From positions 1 to 64,000 of the forward strand of contig JAIKYA010000006.1 of assembly GCA_024683645.1 (NCBI GenBank): 64,000 nt of DNA. The letters run 5' to 3'. Made by a program: the position numbers and the translations under genes. Below, in pieces: positions 35,501-43,600 of this stretch. Positions within the stretch are counted from its first letter, which is position 1. Each line of letters begins with the position of its first letter. The stretch comes from Lachnospiraceae bacterium. Its GTDB lineage: Bacteria > Bacillota > Clostridia > Lachnospirales > Lachnospiraceae. Below the pieces are notes generated by a model, which was not told where the DNA came from, did not search any database, and worked only from the letters and a program-made list of their open reading frames with translations.

Positions 35501-35864
35501 ATACCGCACTTTCAAGTTCGAAAACCTGACAGACAAGGACTTTAACAAGGAATTCCAGAAGAGAGTACTGGACGGAGCCGAGAAAGGAAAGACGAGCAGC
35601 AGGGATATCATGACCTTCGCCGATGAAGCACTGACTGCCTGCTACGAAAAGAACAGGAGCAGGAGCGCGGATTTCGACAAACTGTCCGCAACCCTGGGCT
35701 CACAGGTAAACTCAAAGAACCTGAAGAACAAGGTCAATATAAACAAGCTCAAAAACGAAGAAGCTGCCAAAGAGCCCAAGAAAGAAGAAGCTCCGATCAG
35801 GAGGACCAGGACCTTCGACGGCAAGGCAGAGTTAAAAAACGAAAACGGCCCGAAGAAAAAATAA
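32589..35864 (+). CDS. Unrecognised 1091-residue helical protein
   Basis: A long, highly charged protein with no signal peptide and no membrane helix. The N-terminus carries two tandem units of about 28 residues (residues 34-60 and 61-88) sharing the pattern L/I-x-P-A/P...EL...E-x-FYD-x-M. Residues 130-800 look like a continuous helical repeat or coiled-coil protein rich in Glu, Lys and Asn. The C-terminus is disordered and Lys-rich (KKEEAPIRRTRTFDGKAEL). AGGAGG lies seven bases before ATG 32589, and a strong terminator follows. I recognise no family. It could be an effector, a scaffold or a cytoskeletal protein; nothing in sequence decides. Confidence 0.85.
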   Translation: MPRPWEDQNNKYYDNYWGPEKVPFAIPMAELRTLIRDNDLPAPERVEELDDEQFYDAMVPIIKEKGLEPPAKMPELTREAFYDKMRANGWTREGDDAIIAAMYWLGCHNQMVYNPDIDFFNRMMNSSAATEEERNRLLTDVSKLEYNQLKLSRDLREVLRYKIWNISDARHKSDFLIEFAENAYVKAEDERVLDVIYDCYEKQGDDTGVLRIKYNEKSDGTHSDFANFLGENIRKAEREGWFNNEDEKYKLDILKEEYEKQNQISREIKARQDREDYLRETAVIRKYMDYAIKHHLEDVINSPAQVDLEWGTANEEQLTRKRNMLNAQKNLLYPLLTVLQDPRNSQAVENVKNGADTADQKWVFERIANTGMLREISKHDEVQQEQNLNILTRVFSNSIEDTSEIFTDEELKDSFWTNFSRTLTTNEIKTMQDKFLALTDAGLDWEEFVDTAAYNKLMFTHGFKTSEYSTSPYNLAMRSLEGREGENYMKTHLSVSQYDQMMKALEVIDKEFKEKGQGLMDMDVQELSGWFNHSGYDMIQNTILMTNGFEEKIVDGKSVKYIDLSSDVDESKLDRDLLTEDSYKKLIENAKEAQKIYNDNKNVFREIFDTMQSLHGSNLGGEILGDMVKSASMNKKALGEMNRFRHLLFNMKVADADTCKLIDLKNNNKDVLVKPLDENTTFDKNMVDKEKSYIDTCIEMLKEPTNRVSRSSREYWNVLDSLADMKKSMDKTYENDEEAKRAYIKSVNKVLSDINKYREHKAKDGVKQDATRDKLIALERVDKLLRTRYRSMEQREYEDNIYGIAELFKVEVEEGKMGDEYLYDKAMAKINNMNKSMDDLRAEFKLIDEEEAGKIKRSNTIGTTSAAKETAADIIGKMESPKKAELKKNLEKLDNNTHLKTAESKEEAFRNKMDPKDDYGKEMLIRSAEKELYIASVKEQARQKTVIDGPEAGEKFMNSRMSEVEKGNNLRYRTFKFENLTDKDFNKEFQKRVLDGAEKGKTSSRDIMTFADEALTACYEKNRSRSADFDKLSATLGSQVNSKNLKNKVNINKLKNEEAAKEPKKEEAPIRRTRTFDGKAELKNENGPKKK

Positions 35865-35893
35865 GCCGGCACACGATCCGGAGCAGCTATTCC

Positions 35894-35920
35894 GAGCGCC
35901 CCTTTAGGGGCGCTCTTTTT
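35894..35920 (+). terminator. Strong intrinsic terminator of the 1091-residue protein gene
   Basis: GAGCGCCCC (35894-35902) and GGGGCGCTC (35907-35915) form a perfect nine-pair stem with a four-base loop, followed by five T. Confidence 0.95.
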
Positions 35921-36014
35921 CGCACATACGCAGCCACGGAAGGGCTTTGATCCCTGCTATATCACCGGTTCTGATGTCACATTGTGTGTGGACAGCCGTT
36001 AAATGGACTATAGA

Positions 36015-36308
36015 GACACGAAGAATGGATTAGATTTGAGGTTTTCGTGTCGCCTGTTTTTAATGGCGATGAGAAAAAAGACACGAATAACGGAGCGGTT
36101 CAGCTTTTTTCGTGTAAGACGATTTTCAGGCAGATGAAATAAAAGCACGAAAAAATGGTTTATTTCCTTATTTTCGTGCCGGTTGTCCTGGCTGCCTGAA
36201 ATGATGCGGACACGAAGAAAACAAGAAGTGTTTGCTTTTCGTGTATGGCAGAAAAAGAGTCTTCAGACTGCCAGACACGAAAATTCAAGATTTTGCAGTT
36301 TATCGTGT
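36015..36308. repeat. Array of five palindromic units with 65-bp period
   Basis: Five units of 34-37 bp each begin with (G)ACACGAA or GCACGAA and end with the complement (TTCGTGT or TTCGTGC): 36015-36051, 36081-36115, 36145-36179, 36210-36244 and 36275-36308. The 20-base interiors and 29-30-base separators differ in sequence, yet the spacing is almost constant. In unit 3 the stem C/G pair is switched on both sides (GCACGAA with TTCGTGC), which argues for selected base pairing. Separators 2 and 3 also pair with each other (TTTCAGGCAG with CTGCCTGAAA), enclosing unit 3. There is no coding frame. The rest of 35921-36334 shows nothing else. Confidence 0.85.
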
Positions 36309-36334
36309 ATAAAGTGTAAACCAAACTCGATAAG

Positions 36335-36373
36335 ACAGCATATCAGCCGGTATTCAGTGCTGGTGCTGTTTTT
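36335..36373 (+). terminator. Terminator-like hairpin closing the palindromic array
   Basis: ACAGCA (36335-36340) and CAGC (36344-36347) pair with GCTG (36359-36362) and TGCTGT (36364-36369), followed by T-rich sequence to 36373. If used, the array upstream is transcribed on the plus strand and ends here. Confidence 0.6.
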
Positions 36374-36406
36374 AATTGGCACCATAGATGTCAGGGGTGT
36401 GTGGTT

Positions 36407-36429
36407 TTGACAGTAACTTTATACTGTCA
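36407..36429. promoter_or_regulatory. Perfect inverted repeat upstream of gatA (possible operator)
   Basis: TGACAGTA (36408-36415) and TACTGTCA (36422-36429) are exact complements separated by six bases. The left arm forms TTGACA with the preceding T. It lies 17 bases ahead of the gatA -35 element and looks like a dimeric regulator site. Confidence 0.5.
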
Positions 36430-36445
36430 CCGTATAAATATTCCC

Positions 36446-36474
36446 TTGGATACAAATAAATAAAAAGGTATAAT
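36446..36474 (+). promoter_or_regulatory. Promoter of gatA
   Basis: TTGGAT (36446-36451) and TATAAT (36469-36474) are 17 bases apart, about 30 bases ahead of the start codon. Confidence 0.7.
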
Positions 36475-36505
36475 GGTTATATGTGAAAAAGGAGAATAGT
36501 TTCGG

Positions 36506-37924
36506 GTGAATATGAAAAATGCTGTTCGAATGGCAGAGGAGATAAGGAACAGAAAGCTTTCCGTACGTGAGCTGCTGGATAAAACATTTGAAAATACAGA
36601 TGAGCGGGAAAGTGAGCTTAACTGCTACATCACGCTCGACAGGGATGCGGCGTACAGGGCGGCGGCGGAAGTGCAGAGGCGCATAGATGCAGGAGAAGAA
36701 GCCGGAGCGCTGGCAGGAGTGCCGGTGGCGGTAAAGGATAATCTGTGTACGAAGGGAATGCGTACCACCTGCGGTTCAAAGATGCTTGCCGACTGGATTG
36801 CACCTTATGATGCTGCTGTGGTCGAAAGAATAAAGAGCGCCGGAGCTATTGTCATAGGCAAGACCAACATGGATGAGTTTGCTTTCGGCTCCGGGAGCGA
36901 TACTTCCTGTTTCGGAGCAGTGCGAAATCCAAGGGACAGGGAGAGGTCGGCCGGAGGTTCATCGGGCGGCTCAGCTGCGGCGGTGGCGGCAGGAGAGGCG
37001 CTGGTCGCTCTCGGCACCGATACGGGCGGTTCCGTGAGGCTGCCTGCGTCGCACTGTGGCATAGTAGGGATCAAGCCTACTTACGGGAGAGCGTCGAGGT
37101 ATGGGCTCATCGCCTACGCGTCATCTTTTGACCAGGCGGGAGTGCTGGCTGCGGATGTGGAGAGCGCAGCGGCAGCGCTTGAACTGATATGTTCGTATGA
37201 CAGAAGGGATGCAACTTCCGTAAGCTGCAATGAAAGCTTTGAAACTGATACGGCTGACATAAGAGGCATGAGAGTAGGTCTGTGTGAGGATGTGCTTGCC
37301 GGCTGCAATGATGAGGTGGCTGCAGCTGTAAGGAAAGCGGCAGCTGTGTTTGAGGATGCCGGTGCACATGTGGAGGCTGTCAGTCTCAGAAACAGGGAAT
37401 ACGAGCTGCCGGCATATTATGCGCTGGTCACGGCAGAAGCTTCATCGAACCTGGAGAGATATGACGGGGTAAAGTACGGATACAGGGCAGCGGAGTATAA
37501 AGACCTTGAGGAAATGTATGTTAAGAGCCGTACGGAGGGCTTTGGCAGCGAGGTAAAAAGAAGGATAATGCTTGGGAGTTACGTGCTGTCGGCAGGTTAC
37601 TATGATGACATTTATTTGAGAGCGATGAAAGTGCGCCGACTGATAAGCGGGGAATATGACGAACTGTTCGGAAAAATGGATGCGCTGATAGGACCGGTAT
37701 CACCGGAGACGGCGCCGCTCCTTTCGGACAGTTATAAGGATCCCGTGAAGGAGTGGATGAAGGATCTGTGTACCGTAGCGGCCAATCTCGGCGGCTATCC
37801 TGCGATGAGCCTGCCCTGTGGAACGGACGGAAAGGGATTGCCGATAGGCCTGCACATTATGAGCGGAAGATTTAGGGAAGCAGTTATGCTTAAACTTGCC
37901 CGCGCTTTTGAGGAGATGAGATAA
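36506..37924 (+). CDS. gatA: Glutamyl-tRNA(Gln) amidotransferase subunit A
   Basis: A 472-residue amidase-signature protein. The catalytic Lys is in VPVAVKDNLCT, and the signature GGSSGGSAAAVAAGEA is followed by GTDTGGSVRLPASHCG with the cis-Ser/Ser pair. GatA hydrolyses glutamine and channels ammonia to GatB. GTG 36506, 11 bases after GGAG, or ATG 36512 may be the start. It has its own promoter, unlike a normal gatCAB operon, and ends overlapping a metallo-beta-lactamase-fold gene by one base. Confidence 0.93.
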   Translation: MNMKNAVRMAEEIRNRKLSVRELLDKTFENTDERESELNCYITLDRDAAYRAAAEVQRRIDAGEEAGALAGVPVAVKDNLCTKGMRTTCGSKMLADWIAPYDAAVVERIKSAGAIVIGKTNMDEFAFGSGSDTSCFGAVRNPRDRERSAGGSSGGSAAAVAAGEALVALGTDTGGSVRLPASHCGIVGIKPTYGRASRYGLIAYASSFDQAGVLAADVESAAAALELICSYDRRDATSVSCNESFETDTADIRGMRVGLCEDVLAGCNDEVAAAVRKAAAVFEDAGAHVEAVSLRNREYELPAYYALVTAEASSNLERYDGVKYGYRAAEYKDLEEMYVKSRTEGFGSEVKRRIMLGSYVLSAGYYDDIYLRAMKVRRLISGEYDELFGKMDALIGPVSPETAPLLSDSYKDPVKEWMKDLCTVAANLGGYPAMSLPCGTDGKGLPIGLHIMSGRFREAVMLKLARAFEEMR

Positions 37925-38787
37925 TGAGCCGGAGGCCGGAGATGAAGGACAGCCCTTTTAACAGGGAAAGAAGAGAAAGAGTGCTGTGTATCATGGCGGC
38001 GCTGATACTGACTGCGGCACTTTTCTGTTCATGCGGCGCGGAAGGCGGGAAGTCATGTGATGTATGGTTCTTTAATGTCGGGAAAGCGGATGCGATATTG
38101 CTGGATCTGGCCGGAAAGTATGTGATGATCGACTGCGGAGAAAAGGATACGGGAAAAGAGCTGGTAAAAGCTCTTAAAGAAAAAGGGATCAACAGACTTG
38201 AGTATCTGATCATCACCCATTTCGACAAGGATCATGTCGGAGGAGCTGCGAGGGTGCTGGAAGAACTGACGGTAGGCTGTGTGCTGCAGAACGCCAGAGA
38301 GAAGGACAGCGACGAGTACGATGATTATGTTGATGCCGTAAAAAAAAGTGGTGTAGCGACGGTAACCGTACGAGAAAGATATGATTTTGAAACAGGCGGC
38401 GCATCCTTTAGCGTGATACCGGGAGCCGGCGGATATGATAAAGACAAGAGCAATAATTATTCGCTGGTCACCGCCGCGAATATAGGAGGAGTAAGCTTCC
38501 TGTTTACAGGTGATATACGGACAGAGAGGATAGATGAGCTGCTCGCGGACGGAGCGGTCCATGCCGATATCCTGAAGGTTCCGTACCACGGCAAAGAAGA
38601 GGAAAGGTTAGCGGAACTGCTTGCGGCAGTCAGTCCGGAGGTGGCCGTGATCACTTCATCGGATAAAGAACCGGAGAGCGAAAGCAGTATGGAGGCTTTA
38701 AAAGCTGCAGGGGTGACTACTTATCTGACAAGGGAAGGCACGGTCCGCATAAGCGTAAAAGACGGAGCATACAGCGTGGGCCGGTAG
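37924..38787 (+). CDS. Secreted metallo-beta-lactamase-fold protein (ComEC C-terminal type)
   Basis: A 287-residue protein. A basic N-terminus and a hydrophobic segment (about residues 20-36) end in FCSCGAEGG, possibly a lipoprotein cysteine with an imperfect lipobox. The rest is an MBL fold: DVWFFNVGKADAILL, YVMIDCGEK, THFDKDHVGG, FLFTGDI and VPYHGK, like the detached nuclease-like domain of ComEC. It probably hydrolyses a phosphodiester outside the cell; the substrate is unknown. It sits between gatA and gatB, so it is likely co-transcribed with tRNA amidotransferase genes without an obvious functional link. Confidence 0.85.
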   Translation: MSRRPEMKDSPFNRERRERVLCIMAALILTAALFCSCGAEGGKSCDVWFFNVGKADAILLDLAGKYVMIDCGEKDTGKELVKALKEKGINRLEYLIITHFDKDHVGGAARVLEELTVGCVLQNAREKDSDEYDDYVDAVKKSGVATVTVRERYDFETGGASFSVIPGAGGYDKDKSNNYSLVTAANIGGVSFLFTGDIRTERIDELLADGAVHADILKVPYHGKEEERLAELLAAVSPEVAVITSSDKEPESESSMEALKAAGVTTYLTREGTVRISVKDGAYSVGR

Positions 38788-38849
38788 AAGAACGGATGAA
38801 AGCAGGACAGGAAATAAAAGCATGGATGAAGATGTGAAAGGATAAGACT

Positions 38850-39026
38850 ATGGCTGATCAGTGTGAAAATTGCATGTACTACGAATATGATGAGGAGTTT
38901 GACGAGTACGGCTGCGGAGCCGGACTTGACGAGGATGACATGTATAAATTCCTGACCGGGAATACAAAAGAATGCGTCTATTTCCGTGCCGGAGACGAAT
39001 ACCAGATCGTAAAACATCAGATGTGA
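38850..39026 (+). CDS. Small Cys-rich protein of DUF6472 type
   Basis: A 58-residue protein, MADQCENCMYYEYDEEF..., ending GDEYQIVKHQM. Cysteines at CENC, near residue 24 (YGCG) and in ECVYF could bind one zinc; the rest is very acidic. It matches the small proteins annotated DUF6472 in Lachnospiraceae by the CENCMYY start and the CPYY/CVYF-DEY-VRHQM end. AAGGATAAG precedes the ATG. Function unknown. Confidence 0.8.
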   Translation: MADQCENCMYYEYDEEFDEYGCGAGLDEDDMYKFLTGNTKECVYFRAGDEYQIVKHQM

Positions 39027-39208
39027 AACAGCGGCAGGAGACCTTCCTGTAGTTTATAAATAACGCAAAATGAAAATAAAGAACATCAAGCTAAGATTGA
39101 AACGTGTTATGAAAAAACATGATATTAAGATGCGGATGACTGCGCTTACGAACATATGACAGTATAAAGCTAAAGCAGAGTAACAAACGCCAGTAAGAGC
39201 AAAAGACT

Positions 39209-40639
39209 ATGGAATACGAAACTGTTATAGGTCTCGAAGTGCATGTGGAGCTGAATACGAAGACGAAGATATTCTGTTCGTGCTCCACTGCTTTCGGGGC
39301 AAAGGCAAATACACAGATATGTCCGGTATGTGCGGGACTGCCGGGAGCCCTGCCTGTTCTGAACAGGCAGGTTTTGACTGCGGCTGTAAGGGCAGGTCTT
39401 GCGCTCAACTGTGAGATCGCGGAGCGCACGCGTTTCGACCGCAAGAATTATTTCTATCCTGACAATCCACAGAATTATCAGATATCACAGCTGTATCTTC
39501 CGATATGCAAAAAAGGGTACATGGAATTTGATACAGGTGAAGGAAGAAAAAAAGTCAGGATACATGATATCCACATGGAAGAGGATGCAGGAAAGCTCTA
39601 TCATGACAGCGAAAAGGGAGTGAGTTATGCCGACTATAACAGAGCCGGAGTCCCGCTGCTTGAGATCGTGACGGAGCCGGATATGAGAAGCGGCGAGGAG
39701 GCTGTGGCCTTTCTTGAAAAGCTAAAAAGCCGCCTGCGTTATCTCGGTATATCCGATTGCAGGATGCAGGAAGGCTCCATGAGGGCGGATGTGAATCTTT
39801 CCGTACGGCCGGCCGGGAGCAGCGAATACGGCACGCGCACGGAAATGAAAAATCTGAGTTCTTATACAGCGGTAAGGGAGGCGGCTGCGGCGGAGACAAA
39901 ACGGCAGATCGCCATACTTGAGAGCGGCGGGAGCGTGATGCGCGAGACCAGACGCTTTGATGAAAAGAAAAAAGAAAGCACGGGGATGCGCGGTAAGGAA
40001 GGAGCGGAGGATTACAGGTATTTTCCGGAGCCGGACCTTAAAGCAGTGTATATAGCAAAAGAAACGACAGAGAAGCTGCGTGCGCAGATGCCTGAATTTT
40101 CCGAGGAGAAGACAGAGCGTTTCTGCAGGGAGTACGGTCTGGGAGCCAAGGATGCCGCCCTGCTTTGCCGGGAAAGGAAGATGGCAGAGCTTTTTGAACA
40201 GACGGTATCACTCGGAGCGGAGGCAAAGAGTGTTTCCAACTGGCTGAACGGGGAAACGCTAAAGCTGATGGCAGAGCGGGAAGTGGCGGATGAGCTGCGG
40301 TTTACTGCGGATAGACTGTATAAGCTGATAAAGCTCATAAAGGACGGCATCATCAACAACACTACAGCCAAGGAAGTATTTGAAAACATGTATGATGATA
40401 ATACGGACCCGGAAAAATATGTTGAAGAAAAAGGGTTGGCCCAGAGCAGTGATGAGGATGAGATAAGAGAACTGTGCATGCAGGTGTTTAATGCAAATCC
40501 GGATGCTGTCAGCGATTACAGAAACGGAAAGGGCAGAGCGCTCGGCTTTCTCGTGGGCTGTGTGATGAAGGCGGGAAGCGGAAAAGTGGAACCGAAGACG
40601 GTAACGAAAGTCATGAAAGAGTGTCTGGAGAAGGGATGA
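39209..40639 (+). CDS. gatB: Aspartyl/glutamyl-tRNA amidotransferase subunit B
   Basis: A 476-residue GatB. It has EYETVIGLEVHVELNT at the N-terminus, the cysteine pattern FCSCSTAF and CPVCAGLPG for zinc, NYQISQ, the motif HMEEDAGKL, and a C-terminal tail domain (GYxxL-like VMKEC region). GatB phosphorylates the misacylated tRNA end and amidates it with ammonia from GatA. The 182 bases upstream hold only a 29-codon basic frame that I do not call. It completes the gat set split over 9 kb. Confidence 0.95.
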   Translation: MEYETVIGLEVHVELNTKTKIFCSCSTAFGAKANTQICPVCAGLPGALPVLNRQVLTAAVRAGLALNCEIAERTRFDRKNYFYPDNPQNYQISQLYLPICKKGYMEFDTGEGRKKVRIHDIHMEEDAGKLYHDSEKGVSYADYNRAGVPLLEIVTEPDMRSGEEAVAFLEKLKSRLRYLGISDCRMQEGSMRADVNLSVRPAGSSEYGTRTEMKNLSSYTAVREAAAAETKRQIAILESGGSVMRETRRFDEKKKESTGMRGKEGAEDYRYFPEPDLKAVYIAKETTEKLRAQMPEFSEEKTERFCREYGLGAKDAALLCRERKMAELFEQTVSLGAEAKSVSNWLNGETLKLMAEREVADELRFTADRLYKLIKLIKDGIINNTTAKEVFENMYDDNTDPEKYVEEKGLAQSSDEDEIRELCMQVFNANPDAVSDYRNGKGRALGFLVGCVMKAGSGKVEPKTVTKVMKECLEKG

Positions 40640-40666
40640 TTTCATGTAAACAAACGGAGGTTTGAG

Positions 40667-43600
40667 ATGGCATTGCATTTTATAATAGGGGGTTCGGGTT
40701 CGGGAAAGAGTGCGAAGTTGCAGCAGATAATGATAGACAGGTCTGCGGAAGATGAGAAGCGGCAGCACATAATAATGGTACCGGATCAGTTTACCATGCA
40801 GACCCAGAAAGAAGTGGTACTGAGACACCCGAGGAGGGGAATACTGAACATCGATGTTCAGAGTTTCGGCAGACTTTATCACAGGCTGAGCAGCGAAGCG
40901 GGCTGTGACGGCATGACGGTACTTGATGATACAGGTAAGAATCTGATCCTCAGAAGAATTGCCGGCGAAATGAAGGATGAACTCCCGGTTATCGGCTCAA
41001 GCCTTAACAGAAACGGTTATATACAGGAAATAAAGAGCGTGATCTCGGAGTTTATGGAATACGGGATCGGCATAAATGAAGTGAACGAAATAGCCGGAAG
41101 CTTAAGCGGGAAGAAACTTCTTTCGGGCAAGCTTTCAGACATTGCCAGACTGTACGGCGCATTCGAAAACTATCTCGGCGAAAAATTCATAACCAGGGAA
41201 AGCAGGCTGGATAAGCTGGCCGGACTGATACCGTCCTCGGCACTCATAAAGGGCGCCGTGGTGGGTTTTGACTGCTTTACCGGATTTACGCCGGTGCAGT
41301 ACGGCGTGATAAGACAGCTGCTGGAAGTATGCACAGATGTATATGTAAGCCTGATAATGCCGGCGGCGGAATTTGAAAGATATAAAAACGGATATGAGGC
41401 ACATGATATCTTCGCACTGAGCATGAAGACCTACGGTGCGCTCATGCAGCTGGCGCATGATACGGGATGCGGAGAGGGAGAATATATTTTCTGTGATGAG
41501 CCGGAAGGATACCGTTATGCGGACAGACCCGTGCTTGCCCATATAGAGAAAAATATCTTCCGCAGCAGGACGGCCGCGTATACGGGAAGCTGCGGGGATG
41601 AGCTTAAGCTGATCGCAGCGGAGGATCCTGCCTCAGAGCTTGAAGAGATATTTTTAAGGATAAGGGAAGAAACACGTCTCGGAGGACTTGCTTTCAGGGA
41701 TATCGCAGTCGTGACAGGAGATCTGGAACGGTATGCGCCCTATACGGATGAGCTTTCGGCGAGGTACGGGATCCCCGTCTTTCTCGATATGAACAGAATG
41801 GTAAGTCATAATCCCTTTGCCGAAGCGTTAAGAGGAGCGATGCAGATTATAATAAAGGCTTATGATCATGACAGCGTGATGCGCTTTCTGCGGAGCGGAG
41901 CAGCCGGTATAAGCAGCGATGAGGCTGACCGTTTTGATAATTATCTGCTGGCTACGGGGATAAGGGGCAGCAGGGCTTATAAGGAAATGTTTGTCTTCAG
42001 ACCGGCCTATATGGGTAAGGATCCGGAGGAAATGGAACTTGTAAATCACGTCAGGGAAAAACTCAATGAAATGCTGAGCCCCATAGCGGCGTTTTCAAAA
42101 GGCGGCAGTGCGGGAGAGATTGCAGAAGCGCTCCGCACATTTTCGAAAGATAACGGTCTTGACGAAATGCTCAGAACATTTTCCGAAAAGTTTCGTGATA
42201 AAGGAGACAGTGCAGCTTCAAAAGAATACGAAAATGTTTATGAGAGTATAGAGAATATGCTGATACAGATCGGCGAACTTATCGGCGATGAAGAAATGAG
42301 TCTGAAAGAGTTCCTCGAAATCTTTGATGCAGGCATATCGGAACTCAAGCTGGGCATGCTTCCGCTTGATGCCGACAGGGTAGTCATAGGAGATGTGGAA
42401 AGAACGAGACTCAAGCCCGTAAAACTGCTGTTTTTCGCCGGTATAAACGACGGAGTGATACCGGTGCGCAGCGGCGAAGGGGGAGTGATATCCGACCTGG
42501 ACAGGGAGCTTTTAAGCGATATGGGCTGCGCGCTGTCGCCTACTCCGAGGGAGAAGATGTTCATACAGAGACTTTATCTTTACCATGCCCTCAGCCGGCC
42601 GTCCGAAAGGCTGATACTCTCATACAGCGTGATGGACAGGCAACGGGAGAGCATACGGCCGTCCTATCTGATAGCCGAGATACAAAAACTCATACCGGCG
42701 CTTAACGTTGAGAGTGCGGGTATGGATGCCATGCGCCGCAGCCTTTGTGCGGGCGTGATCCCGCCTTATGTGCTCCCGGAGTACCTGCGCGAATATGCTG
42801 CCGGAACCATGGACGGAAAAGAAGCGGGGGTACTTGGCAGCCTGCTGGCAGAAGAAGAAAGACGTGATCCTGCCGGAGCCGCACGCTTAAGGGATACGGC
42901 ATTCTACAGATATGATCCGGCAAAGCTCGGAAGTGAAAAAGCAGCGGGATTATACGGAAGGATACTGACGAACAGCGTGAGCCGTATAGAGAGTTTTGCC
43001 CTCTGTCCGTATGCACATTTTCTGAAATACGGTCTGAAGCTTAAGAGCAGGGAACAGTCTGATATAGGGGCGCCCGATCTCGGCAGCCTGTATCACAGGG
43101 CTATGGAACTGATAGGAAAGGATATGTCGGATAAAGACTGGGAAGAACTGGACGAAGAAGGAGCTGATGCGCTCGCAGAAAAGGCTGTTGATGATGCGGC
43201 AGTCGAGTTCGGTATACACAGACTTTACCGGGATGCCAGAGCAGCGTTTGCGGTAAAACGCATGAAGAGGATAATCTCGCGGAGCATAATGGCTGTGGCA
43301 TATCAGATAAGGAAGGGGAGCTTTAGACCCGTTGAATATGAAATGGAATTCGGGAAGAAATGCCTTGATGACGGTGAGCTTACCATGAAGCTGGTCGGCA
43401 AGATCGACCGTCTGGATGCCATGGAAAAAGCGGATAATATGTATCTGAAGGTGGTAGATTACAAGTCGGGTGCAAGAAAACTCGAAAGCGAAAAGATCTA
43501 TACGGGAGTACAGCTGCAGCTGCCCGTATATCTTGAACAGGCGGTAGAGAAATACTCAAAGAAATACCCGGATAAAAAGGTGCTTCCGGCGGCACTCTTC

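Noticed and set aside
36015-36308. CRISPR array
   Set aside because: The conserved parts are only 7-9 bases and occur as inverted pairs; there is no direct repeat of normal length and no cas gene nearby.
36183-36410. 75-residue frame within the palindromic array
   Set aside because: It crosses the last two units and the terminator-like hairpin, with no ribosome binding site and low-likelihood composition.
39070-39159. 29-codon basic peptide (MKIKNIKLRLKRVMKKHD...)
   Set aside because: No ribosome binding site or family likeness; possible but unsupported.
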